Both the position numbers and the translations under genes were made by a program. A model generated the notes under the pieces. The model ran no database searches, was not told the origin of the DNA, and worked only from the letters and a program-made list of their open reading frames with translations. From Gymnorhina tibicen (lineage: Eukaryota > Chordata > Aves > Passeriformes > Artamidae): DNA of 64,000 bases. Below, in pieces: positions 23,357-37,600 of the stretch (its first letter is position 1; every line of letters begins with the position of its first letter). The stretch is taken from contig VXAZ01002110.1 in NCBI GenBank assembly GCA_013399875.1, positions 62,001-126,000 on the forward strand, written 5' to 3'.

Positions 23357-26300
23357 TTGTCTATCCTGTCACAAATCTCAATTTTTGGCCTGACTATTTT
23401 TGAGGAAAAACATATTTTGAAGACTACAGTAGTGGATATCCAAGGAAGCCATTTGTCTGCGCTAATTTAAAATACTGATGTTTTTCTTTTTACAGCTTTT
23501 AAAAATTTTATTTGAAACATTCCAGTTGGATCTATGTTAAAAACTGATTGTGAAACAGTGGGTTATGAAGGATTATGTGCTGTGTAAAGAAGTAGGGTCT
23601 ATAACCTCTCACTTCCGAAACGTCTTAATATTCTGCTGCCTTTTTAGAAAAACTGCATAATGTTTTTGGAAAGGGTAGTATTGTTTCTGCTGCCAATTGG
23701 GTCCAATAAACAGGCTTTCCGCCTTTTCTTCTATGGAGTTTCATATTAGCATATATATATATATTAAATCATTGGGAGAAAACTGCATGAAATTTACCAT
23801 ATAATTACTGGAACTCTTGGTACAGGAGTAGCTAAGACATTGGAAAAAATGGCAATTTGCTGGCGATAATCCAAAACTAACAAGAAGTGCTTTTCAGAAC
23901 TGAACATATAGAGAAACAAATAAATATAATGATATTCAGGGAAAATAGATAATGAGTTATTTCTGCAATAAGTTTGTAATTACATACCTGTAGAAAAAGA
24001 CTACATCTCCCTTTCAAAATCATAGATAGTGTAATGTACTTCGTTAAAGGAAGATTTTCATCTTCTGTTACTTTGTTCATATTTCTCCATTAAAAGACTG
24101 TAACATGGTATTTTGACTATCAACAACTTTAAAGTAGAGTTAATTCCTTATTTAGAAGCTAGTGAAAATTTTGAAGATTATTATAGAATAGAGCATTTTG
24201 TCATACATGATTAGCATAATTTTTCTTCATATTTTCTTAAGAAGTATAACAGTAGGTACATATATTGAGTTTTTATAAACAGTGCATTTCATATAAGCTG
24301 GATGTCAAATCCCTGAGTCAGAATCTCACTTCTTACATAACATCTTTAATGAAGTAAATTTGCTTGTGTGAAGAAACATTGAATTAGATTAAAAAGCAGA
24401 GACTTCATGTTTCTATAGTACTTATTTTCCCTCCTTTTGGACAAAGGCAAAATAGAGGTCTCTTTCCTCAAACTGATGCCACTAGCTACTTCTGTATCCT
24501 GTAAGATCAACAGAGAGAGGTGCAGAAAGTATGATTTATATCTCAAAGTACCTGTCAATTATTATGACTGACTTAGCTTTTGTGAAACAAAATTTTCTTA
24601 GAAAAAACTGCAACACCTTGTTTTGAAAGCCTCTTATATCTTCTGTATGATGTGGGATAAGAATATATAAGATATGTCTCATGTAGATATTATGTTTATG
24701 ACTAGTGTTAATACTGAAGGCTTCTTCATTTAGTCTATTTTTAAAAAAACAACAACCAAAAAATCATTCTTCTTCATATGGCTTTGCAGAATAAAATATT
24801 TTGTTCTTCTCATGGTTTCAGATGTGAGTCTTAAAGGCAAGATACTGGTTAATATGGTAGTATAACCACTTATATTTAGAGGTATGTAAGTTCCTCATAG
24901 CGTTTCTAGAAAACTTTTGAATCTACAAATCTCTGAATGAAAACAATATTATGCAATTTATAAGGAGAAGTTTCTGTTAAATATTTTTACCACTGAGGAA
25001 GAATTTATTGGGTTTTATAAATATCACTATAAAAAACATTGTCAATTATCTCCTGCAGATACCCTATTTTTGTTCACTTTAAAAATTAATTGATGCATAT
25101 TTTTTTTATGGTAAATGTTATGAACAGTTTTAAAATATATGCATTTCTCCTTTGGTTGTTAACTCTTAACTTTCTGGACAGTAGCCAGAAGTATTGTTAA
25201 CAAACAAAATAAAAGTATAACATTTAAAAAGTTTTGACTTCTGAAACTTGGGCCTTCTGCCCAGGAGACATTGATTAAAGAAAACGCTGTAGCTGTCATT
25301 CAAGAATGGAAGTGATGCTTCCTTTAGGTCTACAGAATGTCATTGTTTAGAAACTGTAAACTGCATGAAATGGGTTTACTAGAAGTTAATTGGCATTACT
25401 ATTCCATATCCAGGATGTTAATTTGAAAAAGGTTATACTTTTGTTTCTGTTAGGTGCCTTTCAAACGAAAAGTTATTTAAAGGCTAAAATCAATTGGCTA
25501 CAGAGTACCATGTTTTCTGGTGGGAATAATAGAGGAAAGATGACTGAAAGTTGCTTTTAACAATGATGCAGTTTTTACCTCTGGTTATTATCAGCTCATA
25601 CATTCATCATTACATACTACTCATTTTTTTTTTATTATATTGATTTATTTTATTGCCTAAGACAGTTTGTACTTGTATGAAATTCAGAAAACATTGATTT
25701 ACTTAAATTATTCAATGCTTTAGTATATGGCTATTATGTAATTTAACACTTTAGACAAATCAATACACTTTTAAAAATTGCTTTCCTTATTCAGAAGATT
25801 TACACATGTAGTTTTCTGGACTTATTTGTTTGCTATGGGGTGATATTGTTTTATATATAATCTATTTTAAGACAATAAGGGGTTATATATATATGTATAA
25901 ATACATAAATAGTTACAAGTAAAATGAATAATTTAAGCTTGCCTAAAGTGAGCTGTAATATAGAATATACCTTTACATTTACAACATTATTCTCAATCAT
26001 ATCATGATATGGCCATATAAAGCTATTTTGTTTAACTTGCAATCATTTCTGGATGTTAAGGTTGTTTCTTCCAGCATTTTAAAGACTGGAAATTTTGACT
26101 TTTGACAGAGAACAACCTTTAGTTGTCTGTGGAAAGGTCTAAGGCAGTGGATAAGTCTTGAGCACTAATGGATTTTTGTAGCTGAGTTACAGATGAGAAG
26201 TGTGTGATCAAATATGACAAGTGAAAACATCACCTACAGATTGATAACTCCATCATAAAGAAATAAACCTGTTCCACGTTCTTACTGAAATGCACAGTCC

Positions 26301-26654
26301 TGAGACAATGTTCTTGTACACTTAGGGGACTGATCCCTTATTCCACGTACACAATCATGGTGCCTAAACAAAAGTTATTTTAGGAAACAAAAAGTTTCCC
26401 ATTGATTAAAAGAGGCATTGATTCACATCAGAAGAATTCATATTCTTAACCAAATGTATACTAGAACAAAGAAGCTATTGAACAAGCAGCTTTTACAGCA
26501 CCACTTCTCTGCAAGAAAATCCTTTTCACCTGCTAAATACAACAATGAGAAGCTGAGGGTTAATCCTGAGAGGATTTATTATTTAAATTATATTTATATT
26601 AAGAAATGTATTGACTACAGTATACAAGCTTTTATATTTGAATAGAAATTAAGT
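23357..26654. other. Unique AT-rich non-coding sequence
   Basis: No gene or mobile element is recognised. There are short (TA)n runs near 23752 and 25886. Frames are short and without domains. Confidence 0.7.
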
Positions 26655-26796
26655 ATTTCGTTAGCTCAGTTGGTTAGACCATGGTGCTAATAATGCCAGG
26701 GTAGGCGTTATATCCACATATGGGCCATTCACTTAACAGTTGGATTTCGTGATCCCCGTGGGTCCCTTCCAACTCAGAATATTCTGTGTTCTGTGA
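26655..26796 (+). mobile_element. tRNA-Ile-derived SINE (TguSINE1-like)
   Basis: The head follows tRNA-Ile: TTAGCTCAGTTGGTTAGA gives the D-arm and A-box, and GGTGCTAATAATGCC gives the anticodon arm with anticodon AAT. A decayed T-arm follows, then ATGGGCCA as the acceptor end. After a short linker comes a CR1 3' tail (GGGTCCCTTCCAACTCAGAA, then ATTCTGTG-TTCTGTG). This tRNA-Ile plus CR1-tail structure is that of TguSINE1, a songbird SINE moved by CR1 enzymes, as I remember it. The B-box is mutated, so this copy is probably inactive. No clear target duplication is seen. Confidence 0.85.
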
Positions 26797-27732
26797 ACAT
26801 TATTATTATCTCCTCCAATGCAAAATCTCCAGGAAAAAAAAATCCTATATTTGGGTTCTTTATAGGTTATTTACTTCTTTAAGATTAGAGTGCATGCTGA
26901 CTATTTGTTTTGATTGGATAGTGCAGTTTTTCATGGTCATGTTGGACAGCTGATGAATTAGCATGATATACTTAGTTCTTCTTGTTTAAAGTTCCCTTTT
27001 TTCACCCATTTCAATCAGGAAAAATCTGCTTTGCCTGCCAACTAACAGTTTTACTTCCTTTGTCTCATTCCTCTTCTTAGCAATGTTAGCTCCCATAGAC
27101 TTGTTTTAACTCACATTAATGCTCTAGAGCTACGTCTATATCATCAATAGCAGTATACAAAATTATTTCTAAAGCTTAAAACTGTACATACAATCCATAT
27201 GCATAATTCATTTCCACAGAGGTTTAAAGTTCAAGCTTGCTGCATTGCAAGATTCCTTCTGTTTTGCTCCAGGCTGCATGAAACTGTTTTAGATCTTGAA
27301 AATAAAAATACTCTGTAGGTAGCAGTATGGATCAGTTTATTCAATACACTGTCCTACCTGCAGCTGCATAATGTGGCCATTAAGAAGCACTTTTAAGAAT
27401 CTTAAACAACCCCATTTTTAGAGGTCAGGATACAGTTACATGGAAATAGTATTTCTTTAATTCTGAAGAAGTTTTCTAGCGTTTTCTGCAGTAACATACA
27501 TATTTTCTGCAGTATTTGACATATTACTGATGTTTTTTCAGATGTAGAAATATTTTTACTGGAAGGGCTTATACTTGGGAATTATTCAACTCTCATGCAG
27601 AATCAATCTATTTATCCTGTGAGGTGCTGCAAGGAAGTATTCTACTATTTCAAGTATTAGAAAAAAGAAGTGATAATTTATAAGCTCTTACTGTGCAATG
27701 AGTGTATACTCAATAACAAGTGAAAGATGACT
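26797..27732. other. Unique non-coding sequence
   Basis: No gene or element is recognised in this AT-rich spacer. Confidence 0.65.
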
Positions 27733-27804
27733 CTACCCATGGCACGTGGGACAGTCTATCTTTAAAAGTCCATTTCAACCCAGACCATTCCATCTTTCTG
27801 TGAT
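27733..27804 (+). mobile_element. Old CR1 3'-tail fragment
   Basis: CCCATGGCACGTGGGACAG, then TCTTTAAAAGTCCATTTCAA, then CCATTCCATCTTTCTGTGAT follow the order of the last 70 or so bases of avian CR1 with many substitutions. It is a heavily 5'-truncated, old copy. Confidence 0.6.
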
Positions 27805-28599
27805 CTACCTTCTGGCCACGCAGAAGTTTTGCCTGACTTGGGAGGACACAGAGAGGAAAGGCCAACTTGAAGTTTTCACTGCCTTCTTGTTCCGCTAAAG
27901 AATGGTCCTAAAATGACTCAAGAATCATGATTAGAAGATCTTCTCTTCCAAGGGATAGAAGGTATAAGCTACAAAGTGGGTACATCATGAATTCTGGGAA
28001 TTATATGCTAATATAAGGAATTGAGATTTAATAATCAGTCTAACTAAGAACACACTGCCAGTTTTACAGTGCTCCTGAAGAGACACCTGATTGTTTGCAG
28101 CTTTGCTGGGCATGTATTTCAAGCAAACAGAGAATATATAATGATGTGAGTTTAAATATCCATAGATGCTCTTGGGGAGTATTTGCTTGCTGAATGAATG
28201 CTTTCAGTAGGAGATTCTACACACGCGGTAAAAATGGTCTTGACTGATTAAAACAGAAAAACATGTCGTGGTGAAAAAAACATGAAGATATGAGGAAGAA
28301 AGTTGAAACTATCATTCTACTCTATGGTGTGCCCTCATGTAATAAAGATTTCATAACAAGACAGGAACAGAAGGCTCATCCAAAGCATTTAGTAGAGGAC
28401 TGGAATAATTACTTGGATTTATAACACTGGGAGACATTGTACTGGGAAATTCAAACAAGGACACTTATTTCCTATTTCTTAAAAATCCTTTCCTTATAAC
28501 CAGAGCATTCCAGTGGACTGGGCTACCAGTAGCCTGGTTAATTCCATATGTAACAATCAGGACCTAGTGCACCTAATTAATAAACAGATGGCAATAGCC
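27805..28599. other. Unique non-coding sequence
   Basis: No gene or repeat is recognised. Confidence 0.6.
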
Positions 28600-29085
28600 C
28601 TGTGGGTCTTTAAGTCAGTAAGGGCTTTTGTGCTCCACTGGTTATGTCACAATATCCTTTCTTAAGGGATGCATATGCCAAGACTGTATAATGGCACAGC
28701 AGATGCTTCATCTTGGTTTCAGCAAGGCAGGAAACCTGCCAAGATCCCAAGGTAGTGTCCAGACAGTTATGGAATGAGCTTAATCTTGTTACAGCAGGAG
28801 GCAGAGTCTGCCCCAGGAGTGATGAGGAAAATAATTCAGCATGGAAGTGATTCTGCAATTCAGAGAACAAGTAGGATTGCAGTGGAGTGACCTCTTTAGG
28901 TAACACAATGCATGACCAACTTCCTAGAGGAAGGCCTGGCACCCTCCACTCTGATGAGTGTGCTGTTGACCTTTCTAGTTTAATTCTGTCTTGTGGCATC
29001 CCCAGACACTTTTTGGGCATAGCAATTCAAAACCAGCTAGGAAGTTTCTGTCCTAAGACGTGGGCACAAGAATGAGGTAAGTGTC
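28600..29085. other. GC-raised block of unknown origin
   Basis: Base composition is visibly more balanced than in the flanks, and the block holds a 136-codon minus-strand frame (28610-29020) with no domain I know. It ends near a strong splice-donor-like GAGGTAAGT at about 29075. It could be a decayed ERV piece, an exon of a non-coding RNA, or a conserved element. I cannot decide, and do not call a gene. Confidence 0.3.
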
Positions 29086-31570
29086 ATGCTCCAGTGGCGA
29101 ATATTTAGCTAAACATGCATTAGCAGCATGAATGGTACCCCTGACTATAGTGGAAAATATTGTTATTATTTCATCTTGGATTTATGGTGCCATTTTTTGG
29201 CACACTCACAATACATGATTTCCAAATTATTGGTAAATAATATTTTGGTTGGAACTGTGAATGTAAATATTATCCTGTGCACAACAATGGAAAAATTTTT
29301 CATATATATGTAAAAACCTAGCAGGTTGAGGTCTAGTAGCCTGCCTATTTAGATGACTTCTGTACCATTCTAGTATTAAAACAATTTGGGGACACCAGAT
29401 GTCAAGTAGCACACTGTAAGAGAACCCCTCTTTTCTGATTCCACCAAGAAGTATCTGCATGTGTTCATGTCGCTTATAATGTCAGCATGAATTAATTTTG
29501 AAAGAATGAAGAACTGTAAGTATGTCAGTTCCTTTCTGTTTGTTCACAGGAGATCCATCTTTTTGGAATGGCTATCCAGTTGCTACAGGACAGGCATTTA
29601 CTCTATAACGATGCCTGTTTAATTGTAGGAGTCCATGAGAACTGAGACACAGTCTTGTTTCTGACCACTCTATAACTGCAGGACCTTCTAAGGTAATGAT
29701 TGCTAGCCACAAACATCACCAAATGTATCTGTAATTACTTAACCCAGTATAATACCAGGATGGACCAGATTTTGGGGGATTCCCTATAATACAGGTTAGA
29801 CATGGATTTTCTTGGACAAGTAGAAAAGCCATTTATTTCTGGTTTTGCCATTCACAAATATAGTTCATGTTTTACAGTCACTTTTTATTAAATTTTTTGA
29901 GTAGTTGCAAGGGGGAAGAAATTTAGCCAAAATGTAATTGTTTAAGCAGCTACTTTGCTTTGTGTCAAGCTGAATTATTCAGGATAGAGAAATCTCTCAC
30001 TGAAGAAGACTTGTTACTTGTGATGTCTGCTAAGATTTCACTGTTATAGAATGGGCAGTAAATAAGGGAGACAAGCAGAGAAGGCTTATCATTTTCTGCC
30101 ACATCCTAAAGAATCCACTACTTCAGTAGCCTCTTGCCTATGACCAAATAACATCATCTATAGACTACCGAGTTTACTTGATACAAGTACCACCTGCAGA
30201 GTCATGAGTGACAAGTATCATTAATGCCATAAAGCTCTAGAAACAGAGTGTGTGCCTAGTTCCTTCCTTTGCTATTCAGGGAGAAAATTTCACTGAGTCA
30301 TGTTAAACACCCTTTTATAGGCATGAAAAATTCTGTCTTGGTTCCCATAATCTTTCTGCTTTAATTTAAATTAATACTGTTGACTGATTCTCTTTAAGAA
30401 TCCTATGCAAAATTATGCTTACAAGTCAGCTTTAAAGATCTAAAAATTGCTTAATGTAGCATTTAGGCACAACTGTCTTTGGAATAGCACTGTAATTGCA
30501 GGGGAGGATAGAGTCCATCAGTTCCCTGTACTAGAAGGAATGGTTTTTTTTTCCTTTTCTCTTTTCTACTGATGTATTAACGTCAGAAAAGGAGCTAACC
30601 TAACTGGTAGTGCTTCGTCAGTCCTGGGGGTGTATCTACACTAGTGCTTTAGCTGAGATCAGTAATGCAGTTATGAAGCAACTGTCCCCACCATCCCACT
30701 TACTGGTCTCACATTACCTTGCAGCTGCAGAGCACAGGCACATAATCCTTCTGGGAAGAAACTAAACTGGAAGACATGTTCCAGGAACACGCCTAATGCT
30801 TTTGACAGGCAGTCTGTACATAGGACCAGGCTGGCATTAGTCTGAAGTGATTGATTTGATTCCATTTTCATTATAATGGCCTTATTGACCTAAATTTCTC
30901 CTCTCTGGTATCATAGTCACATGGTAAAATCTATTGCTTTAGTAACTTTTTGGCATACCTTTATGAAATTCCAATGTGTGAAAGCATTGTGCTTTCCCTA
31001 TTGCCTTTTTTCAAATGGTATGCCATGATGGCAAAACTTAAATCCCTTGCCCAATTTGACAAGTCAAATCTCAGAACCACCATCAAATGTCACAATTTCC
31101 ACATAATCTTTCACTTTGTGTGAACAATATCCTCAGCTCCCTAAATTGCAGGCTTTTTTGTCTGCCCTTTAGAGTGACTGAACACATTAAATTCTATGGA
31201 ATTTGGCGTATAAAGGTACCATCTCCTCTACATTCTTTTCTATTGCCACTCTGGATTGCTTTTATTAACTACTTTTTCTTTCATTTGGGGATTTTTAAAA
31301 CCTGCCATTTTTATATAGTACCAAAACCATTCTCTGATCAAGAAGGCACCAGAGGACCGAAAATAAGATTATAGCAAAGGCAGGGTGACAACACCTTAAC
31401 AGAGGGACTCTTGAATGGGATGTCAAATATCAGGGATCCTGCTTGCCAGTGCTGTTTCTGCTTGTGTAAGGAAGAGCACAGCTTCTGTGGTAACTGGGAG
31501 GAAGACAAGAACAAGAAATGGGATTCTGCATCCTAGAAATCAAAATATTTTGTTAGTTATTGGACTTTGG
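29086..31570. other. Unique non-coding sequence
   Basis: No gene is recognised. A stretch at about 30620-30870 has raised GC and contains TCTACACTAGTGCTTTAG, reminiscent of ancient DNA-transposon relics, but I cannot assign it. Confidence 0.55.
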
Positions 31571-31606
31571 CTACATGATACAGGTCATCTATATGATACA
31601 GATCAC
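31571..31606 (+). repeat. Two-copy 18-bp tandem duplication
   Basis: CTACATGATACAGGTCAT is followed directly by CTATATGATACAGATCAC, three differences in 18 bases. It is a small, diverging local duplication. Confidence 0.75.
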
Positions 31607-34600
31607 TTCAATGCTTAGGTTTAATTTCTTCAAAACCAGATTAAATGATATTTCAAATGCTTCAAATGGAGGAGAAACTCACCCACTTGCTGGGTAAATG
31701 TCACTATTATCAGTGGAAAAAAGGTTGCCAGTACCAAACACTTTTAGATCACTCCAGACAGAAGTAGAATAGGCAGAGAATAAGCTTTAACCAATGAGGA
31801 AGAAATGCTCTTGTGTAGTTATTTCATGAAAAATAACAGTGCTATCAAACATTTCTCAGTAAGGCAAAACTGTAGGTGAGTCAAGATATTCACAGTATGC
31901 TGGCTCCTGCCTTTATGGCAAATTAAATGCATCATTGAATTCTGTTACAGAGAATTTACAAGAGATATGCCTTGTGCTGTGTCTCCTAATGATTATTTGG
32001 GTTTATCAATGAGATAAATAAAAGATCTTCACAATATCCCTACCACAGTGTGCCTGATAGCCTCTAACAGCACAACAATTAAGTGGCTAAAAGAAGCTTC
32101 TTTAGCCAGGTTCATTTTTCCTAACAGGAAACACGGCATAGGTAAAAGGTTTAAACGAGTAATGACTTATATCTGTTTCCCCTTACCTCCAGTTTACTCT
32201 TCCTATTTAAAGCTCTCAATTACCTCAATTTCTGATTGACAGAGCTGAATGCAACCTCTCATTGCAATGTCCTTTTTTAATACTTTCTCTTCTCCGTATG
32301 TGTCTCTCTTTCAGGATGAGAAATCATTTTCGTTTGCCTCTCCTCTCTAGCTCAGCAGATCTGATACTGAATTTAGGTATTCTCTTTGATCCTTGTACCT
32401 GTAGTACCTGGTACTGGGCTCCAGCAAGGAGCTGTTTTCTCTTTAATTATTTGATTATTATTTTCAAAAGACATGTGATACAAAGGTAATACACCATACT
32501 TGGCAACATTTTCTTTCCTATATGTCTCCTTGTTCTTTGCCTCCTCTGATTTAATGCAATAGTTTATTATATCCACAATGACTTGGTCCTAAGAGGGATA
32601 GAGAAATGCTTTGATATTAACCTTAAAATACATTAAAAACACTTCACTTCTTTATTCTTGCATTGTGGATGTATATAATTCATTAATTTAATTTGTAAAG
32701 GGATTACTTCAGAATAATCTCATTAGAGATGATCGTATTACCAGATAGACTTACATAAAACAATCTCATTAACTGTGCCTCAGGATGTCACTTCAGATAT
32801 CTCTTTTGTATCCCTGATATAAATTCATTATATGCTTCAAATTGGCTTCTAACCTTAAACTGACTAGTGTTCTGTATGATGTGTGTTAACCAGGTTTAGT
32901 ACATTTGGGTTTATAATTTGTGATTATAGATGCTTCCAGTAAAAATTTAAAGAATTTAAATGCAAGTAGGGATTTAAAATACTGCAGAACCATATACTGG
33001 TATTATTTTCTATCTTGCATAACATATGCAGTTCATATCTTGAAATATTTTAGATGTTATTGCTCAGACTTATTTTTCATCCACTTTTTATATTGTTGCA
33101 GGTATCTAATATTGACTAGCTAAAACTAGTAATAGACAGTTCCTGTTGATTTTGAATGGATTTAAAATTGGTCCTTCTTGTTCCTGATTTTACAAAGAAA
33201 ATTATAAACAAAGTCAGACCAAAAAAAACCCCAGCAACAAATGATCCTCTGCTTATTGTAGGAGGAACAGATTTCTATTCCAAAATATATGGTGAGGAAA
33301 CAACTGTATTATGTATAATTATGAGCAGTTTCAGAAATGTGACCCTGAAAATTAAAAAATTATTTTTATGTAATTATCAGTCCTTTTTATGTACATTGGG
33401 TTTTAAATGCAATAACCCAGGTGTCTATGTCTTCTAGAGTGAAGAAGAGTAATATTTGGATTTGAGCTGGTAGAAAAAGAAGGTTGATGCAGAACTAGGG
33501 AAACATGAAGAATTCATCAACATTCCTTGGCTATGACTTTTTTTAAGGCCTTAAAAATATTTTCTTCAGCATTCAAATCAAATAGATTGGCTTCATTCCC
33601 CTGTCAAACAGTTGTTCTTTTAACCCAAAAGGGTGGGGTTTTTAATTTTTCTTTTTTCAGCACAAACAAATATACATATTGAGGATGTGCTATTTACTTT
33701 AGTTTAATTGCCACAAGATATAAATTCAAAAATTTTTGTGAGAGTAAATTTCTATAAGAGCGTACAATATGGTATACTGTCACAATTTTAGGTTATCACA
33801 GATGATTTAAACTTCAAAATTTTGTTCAAATTGTACTTCTGACATGTCTGAAAGGAAAATATTATAGACCACTGTGAGCCTTGCTTCTCTACAGGAGGAC
33901 AGTGCAAGTATGAAAAATTGCATATCTACCACTAGAGTCTTTCTGTGGAATTCTGAAGTGAGATCCATGATTTTAGGCTGCCGTATTGAAAGTCTGCATG
34001 CAGGCAGTATTAGAACTGTTCCAGTGACATACAGGCAAGTGCCCACATTATAATGATAACTTATAGCTCTGCTTCCTCGTTATCTCACATAGGACTGCCA
34101 CTACCACAAGAATGGTTAAAAGTGCTTGAGAAGCTGTTCTTGATGAAGAATGGCAGACTGAAGCACTACCACAGCAAGACAGTGATTATAGTGGAAAACA
34201 AAGGAAAGAAAAATTGCAGAAATGTTCTAATACCCTGTTTGGAAAGCACAAAGAACAGCTCATTCATTTTGTTTAAGGTTTACATAAGGCAAAGCAGAAT
34301 TCCAAAGCATTATACTCTGTCAGTTCTGGTTGGCTGGGAGACTGCTGCATTCTGGAAACTGGGCTTGTTTTGTGGTATTTATGTTTGTTATTTTGTCAGT
34401 TCTTGGCAGGGCCAAGGTAAGGCAACATGATGAAATTCAAAGCTAGCATGCTGGAGTTCATCCAGCCATCCCAGACGTGTGTGAGAACAGGGCAGCAGAC
34501 ACTATCATTGTAAAATATTCTACCCAGTGAGGCTGGTACTTGAAATTTGTAACATGTAGCCACCAAAATTGACTTTCTTAATTTATTTAGTGGTATGATA

Positions 34601-37600
34601 TGGAAAATAATTTTACTAAAGAATGACTCAAGTCTTTCTTTTCTTATGAAAGTATTTCAGACAACTCTGCTTACGTTAGCTCCAGCAGCATTGTGCTGGG
34701 AAAGACACAAGTCAGAGAGACAACTCTCAAGCCATATACATTTGTGTAGCTTCAAACAGCATCCTGGATCGACACTGAATACACAATAGACAAAAAACTC
34801 TGTGGTAATGTCAGAAATGAGTTGATGTAGTACAAAGCTGTTTAACATGCTAGTTCTATTTACCTCCAATTTTAGACTCTGTGTGGTTATGCAGTGCAGT
34901 GTTATAACCTTGATGCAAGAATGGCAACAAAAAGATCAATACTGGAAGAAAAGACTGTAATATATTACTGAGCTATAGAGAGCTGAGTGAAAGACAATGA
35001 CCTAAAAGCAGGAATAATTAAACACTGGTGACTGATAGCAGATGAATTCCACAAAAGCAATGTAGCTGAAACTATCACCTGTGTTTGTGGGGGAAGAGTT
35101 TCCCTATTTTTTTTGAATTAACTGATTTTAAATTGTAAGATTATCTGTACCACAATAAAAATGTGTGAGAAATATTTTTTTAAGGAAATCTCTACATCTG
35201 GCTGAATCCCAAGGTGGAGACAAAGCAATACTGTGTATGTGGTAGTCTCCCAACATACACATAGAAATGCTTTTTTCCCTCCCTCACAGTTATTGGGGAA
35301 ATGTATGCCAACATTGAGAGCATATTAGGAACATCTGCCTCTTTATATGTGGGAAGGCATCTTAGCTTGCTCTGTAATTTTATTTTCTAATATACACTAA
35401 TAATTTGTGTTATGAGGGAATGAGATGTTTGATTTTGTTTGAAATACAGTTCACTAAATGCAGCTCAGATTTACATACTCTATTCTACCATATGGTGCTG
35501 GAACTTTATCTGAAATATCTAAGAAAGTTTGAATATCAAGTTTTATGGTACAGGAAATGGCAATTACATTACTTTAGAGAAATAATTATGGCAAATTGAC
35601 ATTTCTATAAAATTCTTGAAATAAGTTTTACAAGAGAAATTCAGCTAGGCTTTAATTATGATACTGTTAATGATGAGTGTTAAATCGAAAAGAATTGGGG
35701 TCAGGAAGCTAGACTTCTTAGTGAGCTATGTTGGGGGAAGTGGCTTTTAGCCCTTTTGAGATGATGATTATTAACTCTTGAAGAAAAAATGTCTCTTAAG
35801 CTGATAAAAGAGAAGCAGGAAAACCCCATAGTACTTACCCTAGGTGCTGTGCAGACACTCTTCCTACTACAGGACTGCCCTATGTGTTGAGTCACATATA
35901 TTAACACTGGCCTTCTAGGTCGTGATAGAACATTTGACTCTTTTACACAAAAGAACTGAATTTAGGACTCAGTCCTGTCTTCCATACTCCCAAGTAAGAA
36001 CACCATTGCTAAAACAATCTTACACATTTGGAAAATAGCAGAATTTGCACTGTTTTATTCCACTGTTACTTATAGAAAATGGAGTTTTCTTGTTCACTAA
36101 ACTAAAAATATGTCTAAATGAATACATAAATTTATTCAGTAATTTTCTGGGACTGTGTTGTATTATTGTAAAAGCTTGGTGAAACTGTTTGCTTAAGGGT
36201 TCTGATGAGATAGTCTTTTGCTACACTTCTTATTTTTTAGCTTAGAGTTGTGCAGTAATTACAGTATATCAACATCTGAAGAATGGTCTGGGAGCAATTG
36301 CAGTTTTCCCTGTGGACTTGATAAAAAATTGAGAATCACTACCTAAAAAACTATATTACCTTTCTTTACATGTGCAGAATTTTTCTATCTATCCAAAATG
36401 TCAAAAGGAAGTATCTTTGAATTTGTTTCTATTGCTTTTAATAATTTAAATCTCAGAAATATTTTTTATAAATAAAACAAAAACTGTAGCAGAGTATTGA
36501 AACTTTAATGTCATCGTACAGTGAGCTCAGTCTAACATACTCTGTTTACATTGTGCTGCAGAAATTTTTATCTTACTGTGTTACTTCTTGGGCAGTAGGG
36601 CAAACAAGACAAAGAGAGAGTTTCTTCAGAAGCTAGTCTCCTGCCCAATCTTAAACTTCTTCCCAGATTTTCCCCAGTTCACTTCTACCTTTATGTTTAT
36701 TGTCAGGAGACTCTATGGCTTTATTTCCCTCCCTAGCTTTCAATATGCTATATGAACTAGAATCCTGCTTACTTCTGTGTTTGTTACGTGTTCAAACTTA
36801 CAGTCTATCATCTGTCCTCATATGCCCAGAAGTATAACTTTTATCATTCACTTAGCACTTAATTTAATTTAATTGTAGTAAAAGTAGGCTCTACAAATCA
36901 AAAGGTATATTTCTGCTTTGTATCAGCAGTGCCATCTTTTTTTCTCATGGGTGTTTGTAGCTGTCTGGATTGGCAAATTTTGGTTGTCTGAAATAGCATG
37001 GCCTGCTTTATTTACTTACTCATTCTCCCCACTTTCAATTCTACATTCTTATTTTCTACCACTAGACTTCAAAATTATTACACTCTTTTTGTATGTTACT
37101 GATCAGTTGCAATGTTCATTCTTTACCTTCATAATTCAGTTCTTTTCCAATCAACTGAATTAGAGAAAAAGGAATAGTCAAGTCTTGAACCCTCATCAAC
37201 AAATGCATATCACAGCCTTAGACTTGACATTTTGGGAGACGTAAAAATCAGCATTTTTCCACTGAAATCAGAGTTTGATCCTGGGTCCATGGATTAAAAA
37301 CAAAATAAGAAAAATATAATATGAAAATGCATCAGAGCAAAGGATATTTTTGGTCTTCTGTATTTTAGTATACTCCAAAAGAGTTTAATGACTCTAAGAA
37401 TAATGAATTATTATGTCTAATAATTCTCTTTTGCCAGCATCTTGTTCATGGTGGGTTTTTAAATGAATTTTATGGAACGTTTAGTGCAGTTGCACCTCTG
37501 AAACCTGATATATGAAATGACATTGAAGTTTCTAAGATGAATGTTCTTTCTGTATTAAACTCCAAATTTCTAATTTTGATCCAATAATTTTGGTATAAAA

